Positions 1 to 12,634 of a stretch of 64,000 nucleotides of DNA are shown here, piece after piece. Under the pieces are notes generated by a model that made no database searches, was not told the origin of the DNA, and worked only from the letters and a program-made list of their open reading frames with translations. The position numbers and the translations under genes were made by a program. This DNA is from Usnea hakonensis (lineage: Eukaryota > Ascomycota > Lecanoromycetes > Lecanorales > Parmeliaceae), in NCBI GenBank assembly GCA_013423325.1, contig BLJB01000090.1:1-64000 (forward strand), read 5' to 3'. Within the stretch, counting starts at the first letter, position 1, and each line of letters opens with the position of its first letter.

Positions 1-455
1 ACCCATCTCATGGATATTTAATTATTTATTCCTTAGAGTATATAAATACTATAATTAGATTCTAAATAAAAAATATTTAAATTTAGTATAGATTTTCAAA
101 TTAGAAATTTATAATCTATAAAAAATATTAATATTTAATAAAGTTGGTATTGAGTGGAAATTTTTCAACTTTAGGGGAGGCTCCGGGGGTATCTCCCCCT
201 TAGAGCCCCTAGAAAAAAAAAATTAAAAATCGAACTAATTTTTTCTAAGGGCTCCCGGGGTAGTCCCCCCCGGGAGTATACCCTAAAGTTGAAAAATTTC
301 CACTCAATACCAACTTTATTAAATATTAATATTTTTTAAAGATTTTAAATTTTGATTAGAAAATCTATACTAAATTTAAATCTTTTTTAGTTAGAATCTA
401 ATTATAATATATATATTCTTTAAAAAATAAATAATTAAATATCCATGAGATGGGT
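1..455. mobile_element. Foldback/MITE-like element with near full-length inverted arms
   Basis: The first 30 or so bases (acccatctcatggatattta...) return as their reverse complement at 426-455. The inversion continues inward for about 200 bp per arm with small indels. The arms are very AT-rich and enclose a GC-rich centre (about 175-285) with palindromic runs of G and C. No coding capacity is visible, which fits a non-autonomous foldback element. The left end coincides with the window edge, so a target-site duplication cannot be tested and the element might extend further. It lies 145 bp upstream of the ankyrin gene start. Confidence 0.8.
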
Positions 456-502
456 GTTATGGTACGACGAGTGTTATGAATATCTATAGAATTTTATTAT
501 AT

Positions 503-553
503 CCATGGCTGTCATGTTATATCCATGGATATCGATAGCCCATGGCTGTCATG
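503..553. repeat. Short direct repeat pair upstream of the ankyrin gene
   Basis: The 14-mer ccatggctgtcatg occurs at 503-516 and again at 540-553, with more ccatgg copies between. It could be a local duplication or an insertion scar. Function is unknown. Confidence 0.5.
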
Positions 554-599
554 CAACACAAAGCTACTTCTCGTATGTCACGCAACCAGTCAGGTATAG

Positions 600-3500
600 A
601 TGGACGGCTACTCACACTTAACCTCAGGAGTAAGGGTCAGTGACGATTCTGTCATATCCACGCGGACCCTATGGTCTCTTGCTGCTCCAGTATCTCCAAT
701 AGGGCGTTTGGCAGGTTCAGAACATCGATTCAATTGGATCACCGCGCGTGAAGAGTACAAGGAGTGGGTCAACAGTCATATCCCGGCCATACTTTATGTT
801 CACGGAACTAGCAACGCCACTGATGCTTCCAAATTCCTCTACAGGTGTTTGAATGAGGATTGGGACTTACGGCAGAAGGACGAGATCGTCACCTATTTCA
901 CTTTCGAGAAAGACGATTACCGACGTAATTCGACAACGGCCATGCTGATCACGCTCTCGATTCAAATAATCATTGAATGCCAAAGTCTACACAAGGCTGT
1001 GAGGCTATTGTTCGACGAGATGTCTCACCATTGTAGCTGGACGAAGACAGATCTGTTGCTTCTCTTCCGAATCATTCTGTTAAATTGTGAAAGAGACGGT
1101 ATTGTGTGCGTAATCAACGGTATGAGTGAATGTGATAGTTCATTTCTTGCTTTTCTGGAAGAGATGTGTAGTCTCGCGAAGCATACTGAGCGGCGCTTCA
1201 AATTCGCTGTCACCAGCACCACCAACTACGTTTTCCAATCAGTGCTTACTGATTGGCCAACCATCAATCTGGATGATCATCAAGAGGATTCTCATGCTGT
1301 CAACCAGACTCTAGCTTCTGGATTTGACCCAGGAGTTCTCAAACTCATACAGCAGCATTCAGAGTTTTACGACTTTGGAAAGAGAATTACTGAGAAGCTT
1401 TCCGAATGCGGGCAAGATAGATACTGGCGCCGTCTGATCCTGAACCAGCTTAAGCTCACCGAGGGTCCCCTCACCCGATTAGCCATTGCGCGGCAGCTTG
1501 ATGTCTTACCTCCCACTACACCCAAAGAGATCCTTTTTCGAACTTTGGCAGGCATACCATTAGAAAAACAACAATGGGCGCGAAAGGTACTGCTCTGGAC
1601 ATTGTACTCTTTTCATCCTTTATCCGTATGGGAACTTAGCGTTGCTCTGGTGCTTCAAGACAAGTGCCTATCCCCTGAAACTGGAGATATTGACGAAGTT
1701 GTCTGCCAAGATATCGCTGGCGAGCTTGACAAAATCTTTAAGGGAGTTCTTAGGGTCAAGCAGAACGAAGTTATTTTCAGCCATCCCGACGCACGTGACT
1801 CTCTCCGGAAGGTGGACTGTTTGCAGAATAGTGCCTGGTATAATTTGCAAGAAACAGCCCAACAACAAATCACGGAGGCCTGTTTATTCTACCTTTCCTT
1901 GCCACAAGTGCAGAGGTTCATAATGACAAGCTATATCTTACCCCCCGAACACCTATCCGAATCAACAGCCTCCTTTGCGCGATTCAGCCTTTGCTCGTAT
2001 GCAATCAAGTATTGGCCAAGGCACTACAAGCTCATTCCCAAGGTCAATCGTCCAACCGAGAGTGCTCTTGAGTTTTGCCGCAACACAACGATTTTGCGGA
2101 CTTGGATACAGGCATATTGGCCGTTACAGAAACCGATAAGCCAAATAAACAACGTCTCCTTGTCTCCGCTACCAGTCTTGGCGGGGCTAGGACTACAGGA
2201 CTTGGTATCGAAGTTGCTTGATCCAAACACTGAGCCGAATGACACTGAGGACTTCGCCAAAGCATTAGCAGAGGCGGCACGGAACACCAATCTAGAAATT
2301 GTTCGCACACTTCTTTCCATTGGCGGATACAGTCAATCGAACCTAGAAGACGCACTCATCGCCGCAACCTCCAGTTGCGACGAAGCGATTCTAAATTTGT
2401 TGATCTCACATGTTGGGCAGCTTTGTAGAGATTTCCAATGGCCACCTGTTCTCATGTGTCGAGCAGCGCAGTTTGGGCTACATAATGTGATAAAGTTGCT
2501 TCTCAATTATGGGGCTTCCCTCGAAGCAGCAATCACGCTACATGACTTGACACCACTGCACCTCGCAGCTCGACACGGACACGCAGAAGCCATCAAGATT
2601 TTGCTGGCGAACAAAGCCAGCATTATAGCTCGGGACAAAGATGACTTAACCCCGTTCCTTATCGCGGCCAAGTATAACCAAACAAGTGTGTTGAGCCTTC
2701 TTCTGAATGCCTACGCCGACTGCAAAGCCATCGATAACGACGTGAACACCGCGCTGGTGTTCACTTGTAAGAGCGGTAGCTATACGGTCGTCCGAATGCT
2801 GCTCTCGAAACCAGAGTGCAAGATCGGGCACGCAAAACCGCAGCCCTTGTCGATTGCTTCTTACAACGGTTTCTACAAGTGTGCCCGTCTACTTCTCGAG
2901 AACAAAGCAAATAGAGAGATCCAAAAAAGCCAATTTATAGAGTTACTCCGTCACGCTGTTCTAAATGGCCATCTTGAGCTTTGTCAGCTTTTGCTTGAAT
3001 GCGGAGCTGATACGAACACTTCTTTTGAAGGCAACTTAATCCTCTCGGAGGCTATTGACGCCGGAAATCTCAAAATTGTTCAGGCACTCATCGCGAAAGG
3101 AGCAATCATCAATGCCCCGGACTCGAATAAGCGAACCGCACTTCAAAAAGCTTCAATTAAGGGAGACAAAGAGCTTGTAGCCTATCTACTTGATCACGGC
3201 GCCGATATAAACGATGTAGATGGTGATAACTGTACTTCGACTTACTTGGCTGCCAACCTCGGTTTTGCGGAGATCGTGCAGCTTTTGATTGACAGGGGAG
3301 CAGACCCGCAGCATCCAGCCCATGGAGGCTATACCCCACTTCATGCATGTTGGGCCCACGCCGAGACAACCCACACCTTGTTGAAGCACGGCGTGGATAT
3401 TAGCAGGGTCACGAATCAGGGTCTGACCCCTCTACACATCGCGGCGTGCCGCGGAAGCTTTGAAGTGGTGAAGGTGATTTTGTCGTATGACCCAGATCTA

Positions 3501-5055
3501 GAGTTAACGACATCTTTTGGAGATACGGCACTGACGTATGCTGCACTTTTTGGCAAAACCGAGGTCATCCGGCTGCTCCTGGAAGCTGGAGCGAACATTA
3601 ATCACCAAGATCACTCGAAAAAATTCGCCTTGCAGTATGCCGTTGAAAAGAATATGGAAATTATGCTCCGCATACTAATGGAATACAACCCTGAGGTAAA
3701 TCTTATCGGCGATCTCGGCCAGACCGCGCTCCACCACTTAAACTCTGACAGTTCCGTTACGATCATCAAAATGTTGGTCAATGGTGGCGCAGACCTCAGC
3801 ATACGTGATGTAGATCAAGATACGCCAATCTGCAATGCAGTGTGGTCCAGCAAACTAGAAGTTCTAGAGTATCTTGCAAAGAAAGCCAAGCTTGACATTG
3901 TGGGAGGTCCTGGTGGTGGCCCTTTGCACATCGCCTGCTTCCGATCTCGGCTCTGTCGTGTGAAGGTTCTCGTTGAGGCAGGCGCAGATGTGAATCTTCT
4001 TGATCCTGTCAAGGGAACGCCCCTACAAAGCGCGTGCCGCTCCAGTCCGGATTCGTCGAAAGAGGAGCAGGATAGTGTGATCTTTTATCTTATCAACAAA
4101 GCCAATGTGGACCTACATATCGTCGGCGGCTTGATTGGTTGTGCGATCAACGCAGCTTGTGGATGGTCAGATTCTGAGGTTGTCAGACTGATGCTCGAGA
4201 AGGGCACGAGGATTGATATCAGAGACCCTATGGGTAGAACGGCCATTCACTTTGCAGCAGCGAAGAGCATGGAAAGCTTTCAATTGATCCTCGATTCTGG
4301 GGCGGACGTGGAGGTAGCAGATATGACTGGTAGGACAGCACTCCATTGGGCCTCTATCAGCGGTATGGCTTCTGTTGTTAATCATATCATATCTTTATCG
4401 AGAGGCTTAGTGAATCAGATTGATAATGATGGATGGTCTCCTTTGCTTTGGGCGGCGAGAGGCTGCGATAATAGTCTAAAAGAAGTCTCGTCGAATGCGC
4501 AAGAGGAAGTTATCAAGCTCCTGTTGGATCGTGGCGCCGACCCATGCGTTACAACTAAAGGATTGGATCGGGACTGGTCTCCGGTTAAGGTTGCGAGGTA
4601 CCATGGAGTGGATAGTAGGGTCATCCAATTGCTTGAGGAAAAAGCAAAAGAGAAGCTCCAAGATACAGGAGGTGTGTGGGATGAGGAATTTCATGCATCG
4701 AGACAGGCAAATCGGGTCAACGGTTGCTATTGTGGCTGCTGTTTTGAAGTAGGTACCTTTCTGTTCATTTCACTGGCAATCTTCGTTCCTGCAAACCCCT
4801 TTTGTTGTCCCCTTTTACAAAATTTGCTGACGCTATTTTGAATAGTCCGTATGCGGAATCCGATACCGCTGCGAGACCTGCTTTGGTTTCGATCTTTGCT
4901 ACAAATGTTATCTATCTAGAAAGATTATACACCCCCCCTCCCATCCATTTCTAACCACTGGATCCGAGTACTTGACAGAAAGCGAAGGAAGCGAAAGCGA
5001 GCTGGATGACGAATTTGAGGATGGCGATGAGGTAGAAGAGGATGACGATGAGTAG
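600..5055 (+). CDS. NACHT-like / ankyrin-repeat protein with C-terminal ZZ zinc finger
   Basis: Two exons, 600..4748 and 4846..5055 (phase 0 intron of 97 bp, gtaggt..aatag), give about 1452 aa. ATG at 600 follows an in-frame stop at 597. Residues about 35-300 resemble the NTPase part of fungal STAND (NLR-like) proteins. The P-loop position reads YVHGTSNATDAS (no GKS/T) and the Walker B position reads VCVINGMSECD, so nucleotide hydrolysis is doubtful. About 20 ankyrin repeats fill residues 520-1350 (for example LTPLHLAARHGHAEAIK). Without the splice the frame ends in a hydrophobic tail. With it, the protein gains Cys pairs CETC and CYKC, a GIRYRC core and an HPPSH pair, which is a ZZ finger, followed by an acidic tail. 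Roles of this family in non-self recognition are known for some members, but here function is inferred. The N-terminal effector domain usual in STAND proteins is absent. Confidence 0.8.
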
Positions 5056-5773
5056 TAGAGGAAGAAGATGAGGTAGAAGATGGAGAAGATTGGGCACGAG
5101 AGGAACAAGAGGCTATGGGGGATCTTGCAAAATGCGACAGGATAGAAAGGCAAATCGGACAGTCACAGAGACTCTAAACTTCAAAGTAAGAGCGACTTGC
5201 CCGCTGAATGGGAAGGCTTTCGGGAAAGCAAACGCAGATGTAGATACAATCGTTCTATAGCTTCGGACTCATTGCTCTGGCCAATCCTGGATCAAGTGTG
5301 CCACTGAAGATATAAATGTATCACCATGTGAAATTGACGGCCTTTGAAGGGTTAAGGCGAGTTTTGAGATGTTCTGAGAAGACGGATGGATGCAAGTTGA
5401 GAGGAAAAACTCCGTTTTGGTCCTGCTCATTTACTGAGATTCATCATAAGGGGTATAGAGTTGCGGTTCCAATATGGGCGATCGCTCAGCCTTCTTATAT
5501 CGTCGAGAATTACTAATGCAAAACTCACGTCGCCCTCTGATTTGTTCATAGTATCAATCATGACCGCGCGGCTATCTAGCCTATTAGAAAGTCTTACTGA
5601 CGTGTCTCACCCCGCATCTGCTCACAGGCACAAAGGTGGGCGTTTCCTCATCACCAATTTTTTACATACTTTATTCCATTCAAATTGAAGCTCAAACCTC
5701 CAGCTTCCGTTTCGAGACAGCCGTCCACTACTCTTACCTGTCTCTGACGTTGCAGAAATTGTCCAAGAGAGCA
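5056..5773. other. Intergenic, dynamin upstream region
   Basis: Starts with a purine-rich GA/GAT stretch (to about 5110) that prolongs the acidic coding repeat beyond the stop codon. The rest is ordinary sequence and presumably holds the promoter of the dynamin gene. No supported gene. Confidence 0.5.
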
Positions 5774-8450
5774 ATGGCAGTCCCCAACATAGCTATGTCC
5801 GCTTTGGATGTGTTATGCTCGTCGGAGCAACAAAATCTTCTAGATGAGATCGACCGCCTTCGACTTCAGGGAATGAGCGAGTTCGTCTTCTTACCTCAGA
5901 TTGTCGTTTGTGGGGACCAATCCAGTGGGAAGAGCTCCGTCCTTGAAGCCATTTCCGGTGTTCCATTCCCACGCAGTGACACACTCTGCACACGTTTTGC
6001 AACTGAGGTCATTCTTCGAGAAGCGCCTGCGCCTGAAGCAGTGGTCTCGATCGTACCCAGTCAGGACGCCTCGAATGCGGATCGTGTGAGGCTGCTGGCG
6101 TTCAAGGAAACACTGCAGCGTTTGGAAGACCTACCCCAACTAATCGAAAGGGCAAAGTCAGAAATGGGAATTGCACCGATCGGGAACTCCTTCTCGAAAA
6201 ATGTTCTCAGAGTTGAGATCTCCGGTCGAGAGAAGCCAAAGCTTACCGTTGTCGATCTTCCCGGTCTTATTCATTCCGAAAGCAGGAATCAATCTCCCGC
6301 GGACGTTGAGCTCATCTCAAGTCTCGTTCACTCCTACATGAAGAATCCGCGAAGTATAATTCTTGCAGTTGTCTCGGCCAAAAATGACTACGCCAATCAA
6401 ATTATACTGAAACGGGCTAAAAAAGTGGATCCAGAGGGATTGCGAACGCTTGGGCTCATCACAAAGCCTGACACTCTTCCTCATGACTCGGATAGTGAGG
6501 CTGACTTCATTAATCTCGCTAGCAATGATAATATTCAATTTCGGTTAGGTTGGCATATCGTCAAAAATCGAGACTATAAATCACGCCATTTGTTAGCTGA
6601 AGAGCGAAATCGGTCTGAGGAACAATTCTTCTCGGAGGGCAATTGGAGAGATTTACCTCGCGACATGGTTGGCATAGGTTCCCTCAATGTACGATTGAGT
6701 AAGATTCTTCTGGAGCAGATCAAGAGATATATTCCGAGTTTAATTAAAGACATACAATTGGGCATCGATGAGTGCAAGATGAAGTTGACCAAGCTTGGTA
6801 GTGGTCGGAGTACGGTCGAGCAGCAGCGTCAGTACTTGCTCGGGCTGAGTGAGCATTTTCAAAGACTTTGCAAGCCAGCAATCGACGGGAACTACGACGA
6901 CGAATTCTTCGGTGATCCGTCTTCTGATGAGGAATACCGCAAGCGACTACGAGCAGTAGTACAAAACCTCAACCGCAACTTTTCACACATAATGCATATC
7001 AGAGGCCACTACCGGAAATTTGAGGAAGAGGCAAACGAAGTGAATGAGAGAGATGCATCCCCAAGCCCTCGTGCAGCTCTTACGTCTTATAAGGATCTTC
7101 AGCCCATTCTGATGAGCCGAGCGGATGCGATTGAATGGGTCCGAAAATTGCTTGTGAGGAGCAGAGGCCGTGAACTACCGGGCTCTTTCAATCCACTGCT
7201 TGCCAGCGAACTGTTCCGCGATCAGTCCAGACCCTGGGAGCGGATAGCATGCGAACACGTTCAGGGTGTATGGAGGGCGTCGAAGATATTCCTCGAGGAG
7301 CTTCTCAACAACGTCACTAACGAAGAAGTTTTTGGGACGCTATTCACACACTGGATTGAACCTAAACTCGCGACGAGAATGGAAGGGGCCAAAGAAAGGC
7401 TTGAAGGAATGTTGCTCGATCGACAGCGGCATGCCATCACGTACAACCACTATTACACTGACATTTTACAGAACCTCAGAGAAAGACGTCAGATGAATCA
7501 GCTCGTGGCCAAGATACAGTGCTTCATGGGGGGCTCGTCGTATATACAGTCCTCCGCTGTTAGCAGCTTGGCAAGGTCATTGACGACCCAAACTGAATGT
7601 GATATGGATGCATTTGCCTGTTCAGAGTTGCTTGACAGCGTGCAAGCCTTTTATAAAGTGAGAACCAATCATCAGACTTGCCGTCGATCCTGGATTCTTC
7701 TGGTCATTCACCGTTGCTGATACAGTAATCAAGGTAGCTTTGAAAACTTTTGTCGACAACGTCTCGATCCAAGTGATTGAGGATCTCCTTATCAGTGACA
7801 TCTGGTCCGTATTCTCTCCAACAGACGTTGGGCAAATGTCGCCAAGTGACATATCCAAAATCGCAGCTGAGTCGACGGAGTCGCAAGCATTGCGCCAGCA
7901 GCTGAATCGAAAGCTTCAGACTTTGGAGAGAGGATTAGCGATCTGCCAGCGACATCGGAGCAGTCCAGGTAAGCTTCCAGACTTTGCCTTTCAGTCATAA
8001 AATTGGCCGTCGGCTGCTCGTATGCTTACCTAGCGAAGGCTACAATATCTCTTTAGGAGCTCCCGGCTCCGACGTGTCTGAAGAGGACGATAATGAGAGT
8101 TCAAAATCGGGTGACCCCATCTTACGTGAGTCATATCAGCCAGAAAACAGCAATCTCCAGTCATCCTGGTCAGAACGGAACCATCATCAGGTAAATTGAT
8201 GCAACCTCACGGGTAGCTTAAATAGATAATTGAATCCTCTGCAGTCCCAACACCATGACTATTCACCAATCGAAGCTGAAGCTGAGGTCAGTATACACAC
8301 AGTGCAAATGATTATGTCACAAGCAGGTCTACGTTGCTGACACGTATGCGGTGTATACAGGTTGCGTATGAGCCCGGTCTGCAAGCCGCTCCTCAAGCTG
8401 TTCAAGTTATGGAATGGTCTTCGCCTAGACTAGTCGCCTACAGAGGATAA
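5774..8450 (+). CDS. Dynamin-family (Mx-like) GTPase
   Basis: Five exons with closing phases: 5774..7657, 7734..7968, 8057..8190, 8245..8286 and 8361..8450, about 794 aa. The open frame extends further 5' but lacks an ATG there; 5774 (MAVPNIAMSALD) is the first good start and 5795 is a second. G1 is GDQSSGKSS (about residues 47-55), G3 DLPG, and G4 TKPD. A dynamin middle/stalk region follows, and the GTPase effector region is completed across the first intron (QAFYK joined to VALKTFVD). The C-terminus after the GED is a low-complexity acidic/polar tail encoded by tiny exons. No PH or transmembrane segment is seen, as in the soluble Mx-like dynamins common in filamentous ascomycetes. The cellular role (membrane fission or defence-like) cannot be told from sequence. 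Confidence 0.88.
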
Positions 8451-9472
8451 TCCGCTATCAGGGCTACGCTTTTGATACCAGCGAGCTTCGATGCTGTCAG
8501 TAGCGTGCGACTCCTACGTCTGCAAGTTCCAGCTACATGCAGTCTGAACTTCTCCAATGTCGCCGCGGCGATCCGATCTTGTTCGGTATCTGAGAAGTCG
8601 AAATCAAAGATCTGAGAAGGGTGAGCTGATATCATGGTCTACCTTTTCAGACATCCTACATTTAGTAATGTAGACAACAACATTCGTCATCAGCTTGAAT
8701 TCTATGAAGCCATTGAGCTCTCCACTCATTTTTTCCCACAAATTCCAATGAATTTCTAGGGAGGAATACGTCTATATGCGTATTTCCCTCCCCTGGGGAA
8801 ATCGCCTGCGAAATACGCATAGTAGGTATCTGTGATATGCATTGAGGCAGATGCTTGTTAGAGCAAATCTCTCGGTGCATAAGCATTGGGTTCATGTGTT
8901 ATCTACGTAGTATTGCAGGTATGTTACTCTAAGCTCCCTAACCAGACAACCATGCCAAAAGAAGAAACACCTAGTCGAAAGGTATTCAGGAAACCTGGAG
9001 CTTGGGAGTGCACTTTGGCTATTGTTCTTCGGGGGTTTTCATGAGGTTTTGGCCTTGGCGAAAGCCCATTTGTTACAGCAAGATAAAGTAATGACGATCG
9101 TTCTGAGCTTGGGGATGCTCCATTTAAATGGAGAGGTAGAAACTGGGTATATGATGCTATATTGGGTACCGTATATCATAACCTGTATCAAATCATGAAA
9201 GGTTCTCACCAAAAGCTGCTAAGCGCCTTTCTTTAGGCGCTTCAGATAAGCTTGGTCCACTATCTCATCAGCCCTTCCCGGGTACCCGGGTATCAGAGTT
9301 TAGCACGAGGAGCCCTAAAGCTAAGCCCAGATGCACGCCATTTTCGAGTACTCCATGCTGTAATGGTCAGTGATGTCATGCCGATCCCCGCATCTCAACG
9401 GTTCTACTCTAAACTGATTCCTCACCCTTCCCTAAACTTCTGGATTAAAAAGCTTCAACTAACTGCCAAATC
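8451..9472. other. Intergenic with one hairpin
   Basis: No supported gene. A hairpin is formed by atgcgtattt (8776-8785) and its exact complement aaatacgcat (8811-8820), around a second small palindrome (tccctcccctgggga). It lies 3' of the dynamin gene and could be a transcript-end structure. The region 9180-9472 is the likely promoter of the SDR gene. Confidence 0.45.
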
Positions 9473-10454
9473 ATGGCAGCATCCACAGGTAAACGCATTG
9501 TCTTCACCGGTGGCTCAGGAAAAGCCGGCCGCCATGTCATTCCATACCTTTTGTCCAAGGGCCACTCCGTCCTCAACCTTGACCTGACTCCTCTCCCCCA
9601 CCCCACTGTCTACACCCTCAAAACGGATCTAACAGACGCCGGCCAAGTCTTCAATGCCTTTACGTCCAACTTCCACATCAATCACTACTCAAATCCTCGT
9701 CATTCGGAAACGGTACCCGTGGGCCCCATTGACGCGGTCATACATTTTGCGGCGTACGCAAGGAACATGCTGGTGCCGGACAATGAATGCTTCAAGGGGA
9801 ATGTGCTGAGCACATATAATGTAATCGAAGCTGCGTGTAAATTGGGGGTCAAGAAGGTTATCATCGCGAGCAGCGAGACGACTTATGGTGTCTGCTTCTC
9901 GCAAGGGGATAGCGACTATCATTCTTTTCCACTGGAGGAGGACTATGACTGCGGTATGTTACATCCTTCAATCCAAACACACTTTGGTGGCTGATGTGTA
10001 TGATATAGATCCAATGGACACGTACGCAACAAGCAAGCTCTGCGGAGAGCGCTGCGCAAGAAGTTTTGCAAGAAGATTCCCTGGGACCGACATTTACGCG
10101 CTACGAATCGGAAACGTGATCGAACCACATGAATACGAGAAGGATTTTCCGGAATACGTCAACAAGCCCGAGACGAGGAAGAGAAATGCGTGGAGCTACG
10201 TTGATGCGAGAGATCTGGGACAGATATGCGATCTCTGCATAGAGAAGAACGGCTTAGGCTTTCAAGTCTTCAATGCTACGAACACGACGTCTTCGTTGAA
10301 GGTGCCAACCGTGCAGTATTTGAAGGAAGCAGTACCTAATACGCCAATTACACGAGAGATGGGCGAGTACGAGGCACCGCTTAGCAACCGGAAGGCGAGA
10401 GAGGTTCTTGGATTTAAAGAGGAGCATCCTTGGCATAAATACCTGAAAGTATAG
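9473..10454 (+). CDS. Extended SDR: NAD-dependent epimerase/dehydratase family
   Basis: Exons 9473..9953 and 10009..10454 (phase 1 intron, gtatgt..tatag) encode about 308 aa. The N-terminal Rossmann motif is TGGSGKAG, an acidic residue follows at the end of the second strand (LNLDLT), and the active-site Tyr/Lys lies in DTYATSKLCGE, created right after the splice. IIASSETTYG supplies the catalytic Ser/Thr strand. This is the layout of extended short-chain dehydrogenases acting on nucleotide sugars or sugar acids. The substrate is not predictable. Length is normal for the family. Confidence 0.88.
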
Positions 10455-11615
10455 ATATGAAAGTGGTGAAGTTTCACCAACGTATAAGAAGGAAAATCAT
10501 TTGGTAATATAGATGGCAAAGGGGTCAGGTCAAGATACGTCCGTAGCTGTTGCGGTTCTTATGCCTTGATGAGTGTTTTCGAGTTTCCACGCTTCAACAG
10601 TGTAGAGTGCGAGGCTTTGAAAATAACACATTTGCAACTGCTATAGTAGATTCATGCGAAGGCAATCCGCAACGTTGATGCTCAAATCTTTGCAACGCCC
10701 CTGATTTCTGGGTTGCTGTGCAGCCTTGGCAACTGGGGCTTCTAATTCAAGGTCAGCGGTCAAAGGTAGGGAGTTCGAGATAGTGAAAATGGTTTCAGAT
10801 CGAGATTTATAAGGCACAGCTGCAAGAGGGAGTACAAGGCAAGTCCCTGTTTTGTTTCCTGATTCGGCAGGATGCTTGTGGCGGGATACGCACCGCACCG
10901 CAGTCCCATCCCGTCTCACACTTCGCACAACCTGTCTTCTCCCTTCTTTTACGTCTGCTGCACCATCATCGCCGCTGTGTCACATACTCTGCTCATGTAA
11001 ATGTTGAAGGATCCCGTTTCAGAAGTCGAGTCGTACTGGTATCCACCATTGCGCTAATTACTGAAACGACCGTGCCCGTACCTGAATATGAGTCAGAACC
11101 TACATAAGGTATCTGGTAATTATCTTACATGGAGCAAGTCCATGTAGGAGCGAAAATCATGTGGGACACGTGGGCATCTGGAGTACAATATATGTCAGCG
11201 GCAAAGTAAGCAAGCTCCGGTCAAAGTTTCAGATGCTTTTTATCCGTGGCAGTCTTATAGACGCAGTGATTCGTCATCCCGTAAGCTTTCGCCTTCTCAC
11301 AATCCACCTAAAGGACAGCTGATAGATATACTTGTTTATTGTAACGGAGAAGACCGGGGTTCGGATGCGGGAGATCGATCCGTGATTGCTCTGCGTGGCG
11401 CAGGATCTTCTATGCATTTCATTTGGGAAACACTTGCGATTGAAGAGATGGCTCGTGCCATGATCTTGCAGCTCAAACATGCGTGCTGAAACAATGTGAG
11501 AACAGTGTCCGCGCTGCTTGCTTTCGAGTAAAATGTCGAATCCATCCTCTTTGTCTTTCTTGAACTCCTCGTCTCCCATTTTCTTTCATAGTCCTGATAC
11601 GCCCAAGCTGGTACG
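10455..11615. other. Intergenic, no gene recognised
   Basis: About 1.16 kb with only short, low-quality antisense reading frames. Holds the 3' end of the SDR gene and the promoter of the next gene. No repeat or RNA gene seen. Confidence 0.5.
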
Positions 11616-12634
11616 ATGCGTTCCTTCGCTGTTGTTTTATGGTCTGCTTTAATACCCACCTGCTTCAGTCAGTTGAAAGCATGCTACCAAGCAATCGACG
11701 GGGAATTGGCGGGTGACTTTCCCTGCAACCCAGATGCAAATGTCAGCTCTTGCTGCGCTTCCGGCAACATGTGCTCCAGCAATTTGTACTGCATCTCAGC
11801 TGCAAATCAACAGAAATATGTGGGCACCTGCACAGACAAGACTTGGTCCAGCCCAGCTTGTCCTCTCAACCTGAGTCCGTACCTTCTTCTCAGTCTGTCA
11901 TAGTCTATTAAGGTACACCAAATTGACTGACAGTCGCTGCCTTCAGCGACCGGCGCGCCTTTCAACGGTTTTTGGGACAAATTCAACTACCAGCTCAACA
12001 CCACCCAATGTCCTGACGGAACGCTCTGCCCGTTCGCCGACAACAAGACCTGCTGCGACGCAAACAAAGGCATCAAAGAAATCCATTACAACTACAACAG
12101 TAGTGCCGTCATGCCACAAGAGGAGGCACAGCTGACCACTTTCTATGCCGCGGCCGGCTACAGTTTTCCAACTTCAATACCTCGTATGTATCTTACCCCT
12201 CGTCCCCAGCATTCTTTTATTCTCTCCCTCTTTGAAAAAAATAACACAAAACAGCAGCGACACCAACCCCCACAGCTTCTTCTAGCCCTGGGTCCGCACA
12301 GTCAACAACAGGATCATCCAATCTCGGCCCGGGTGCTAAAGCTGGCATTGCCATTGGGATCATATTGAGCGTCGTCCTCTGCACCGGCTGCGTCCTTCTC
12401 CTCCATCTACGCCGACAGCGGCGCCACCAACAGCAACACCAAGATCTTCAAAATCAACAATATCACTACGAGGGTGACACGGAAAAGGAATTGGCCTCGC
12501 CGGCTACAACCTCGACAAAAGAGTACAGCACGGAATTGGAGGCCGCGCCTGTTGGGTCGGAGATGGAGAGTTCGCGAAAAGCGCATGAATTGCACGAGGG
12601 AAAGGTGCAGGAAGCAGAGCTTTCGAATCTCTAG
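11616..12634 (+). CDS. Secreted/membrane-anchored Cys-rich protein, single TM (unknown function)
   Basis: Exons 11616..11874, 11947..12183 and 12255..12634 encode about 291 aa. A signal peptide (MRSFAVVLWSALIPTCFS) is followed by a cysteine-rich ectodomain (CCASGNMCSSNLYC, CPDGTLCPFADNKTCC), a Ser/Thr/Pro linker and one transmembrane segment (AGIAIGIILSVVLCTGCVLLL). A basic stop-transfer and a Gln/Glu-rich cytosolic tail follow. The architecture matches a large fungal group of putative surface sensors, but no ligand or function can be assigned. The first donor is gtccgt, slightly unusual, chosen because it alone closes the frame. The last acceptor is a tandem acagcag, so use of either AG keeps the frame and adds or removes one Ala. 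Confidence 0.75.

Noticed and set aside
5636..5773. N-terminal extension of the dynamin frame
   Set aside because: The extended frame starts with GTG and encodes a non-dynamin-like stretch; ATG 5774 fits the family start.
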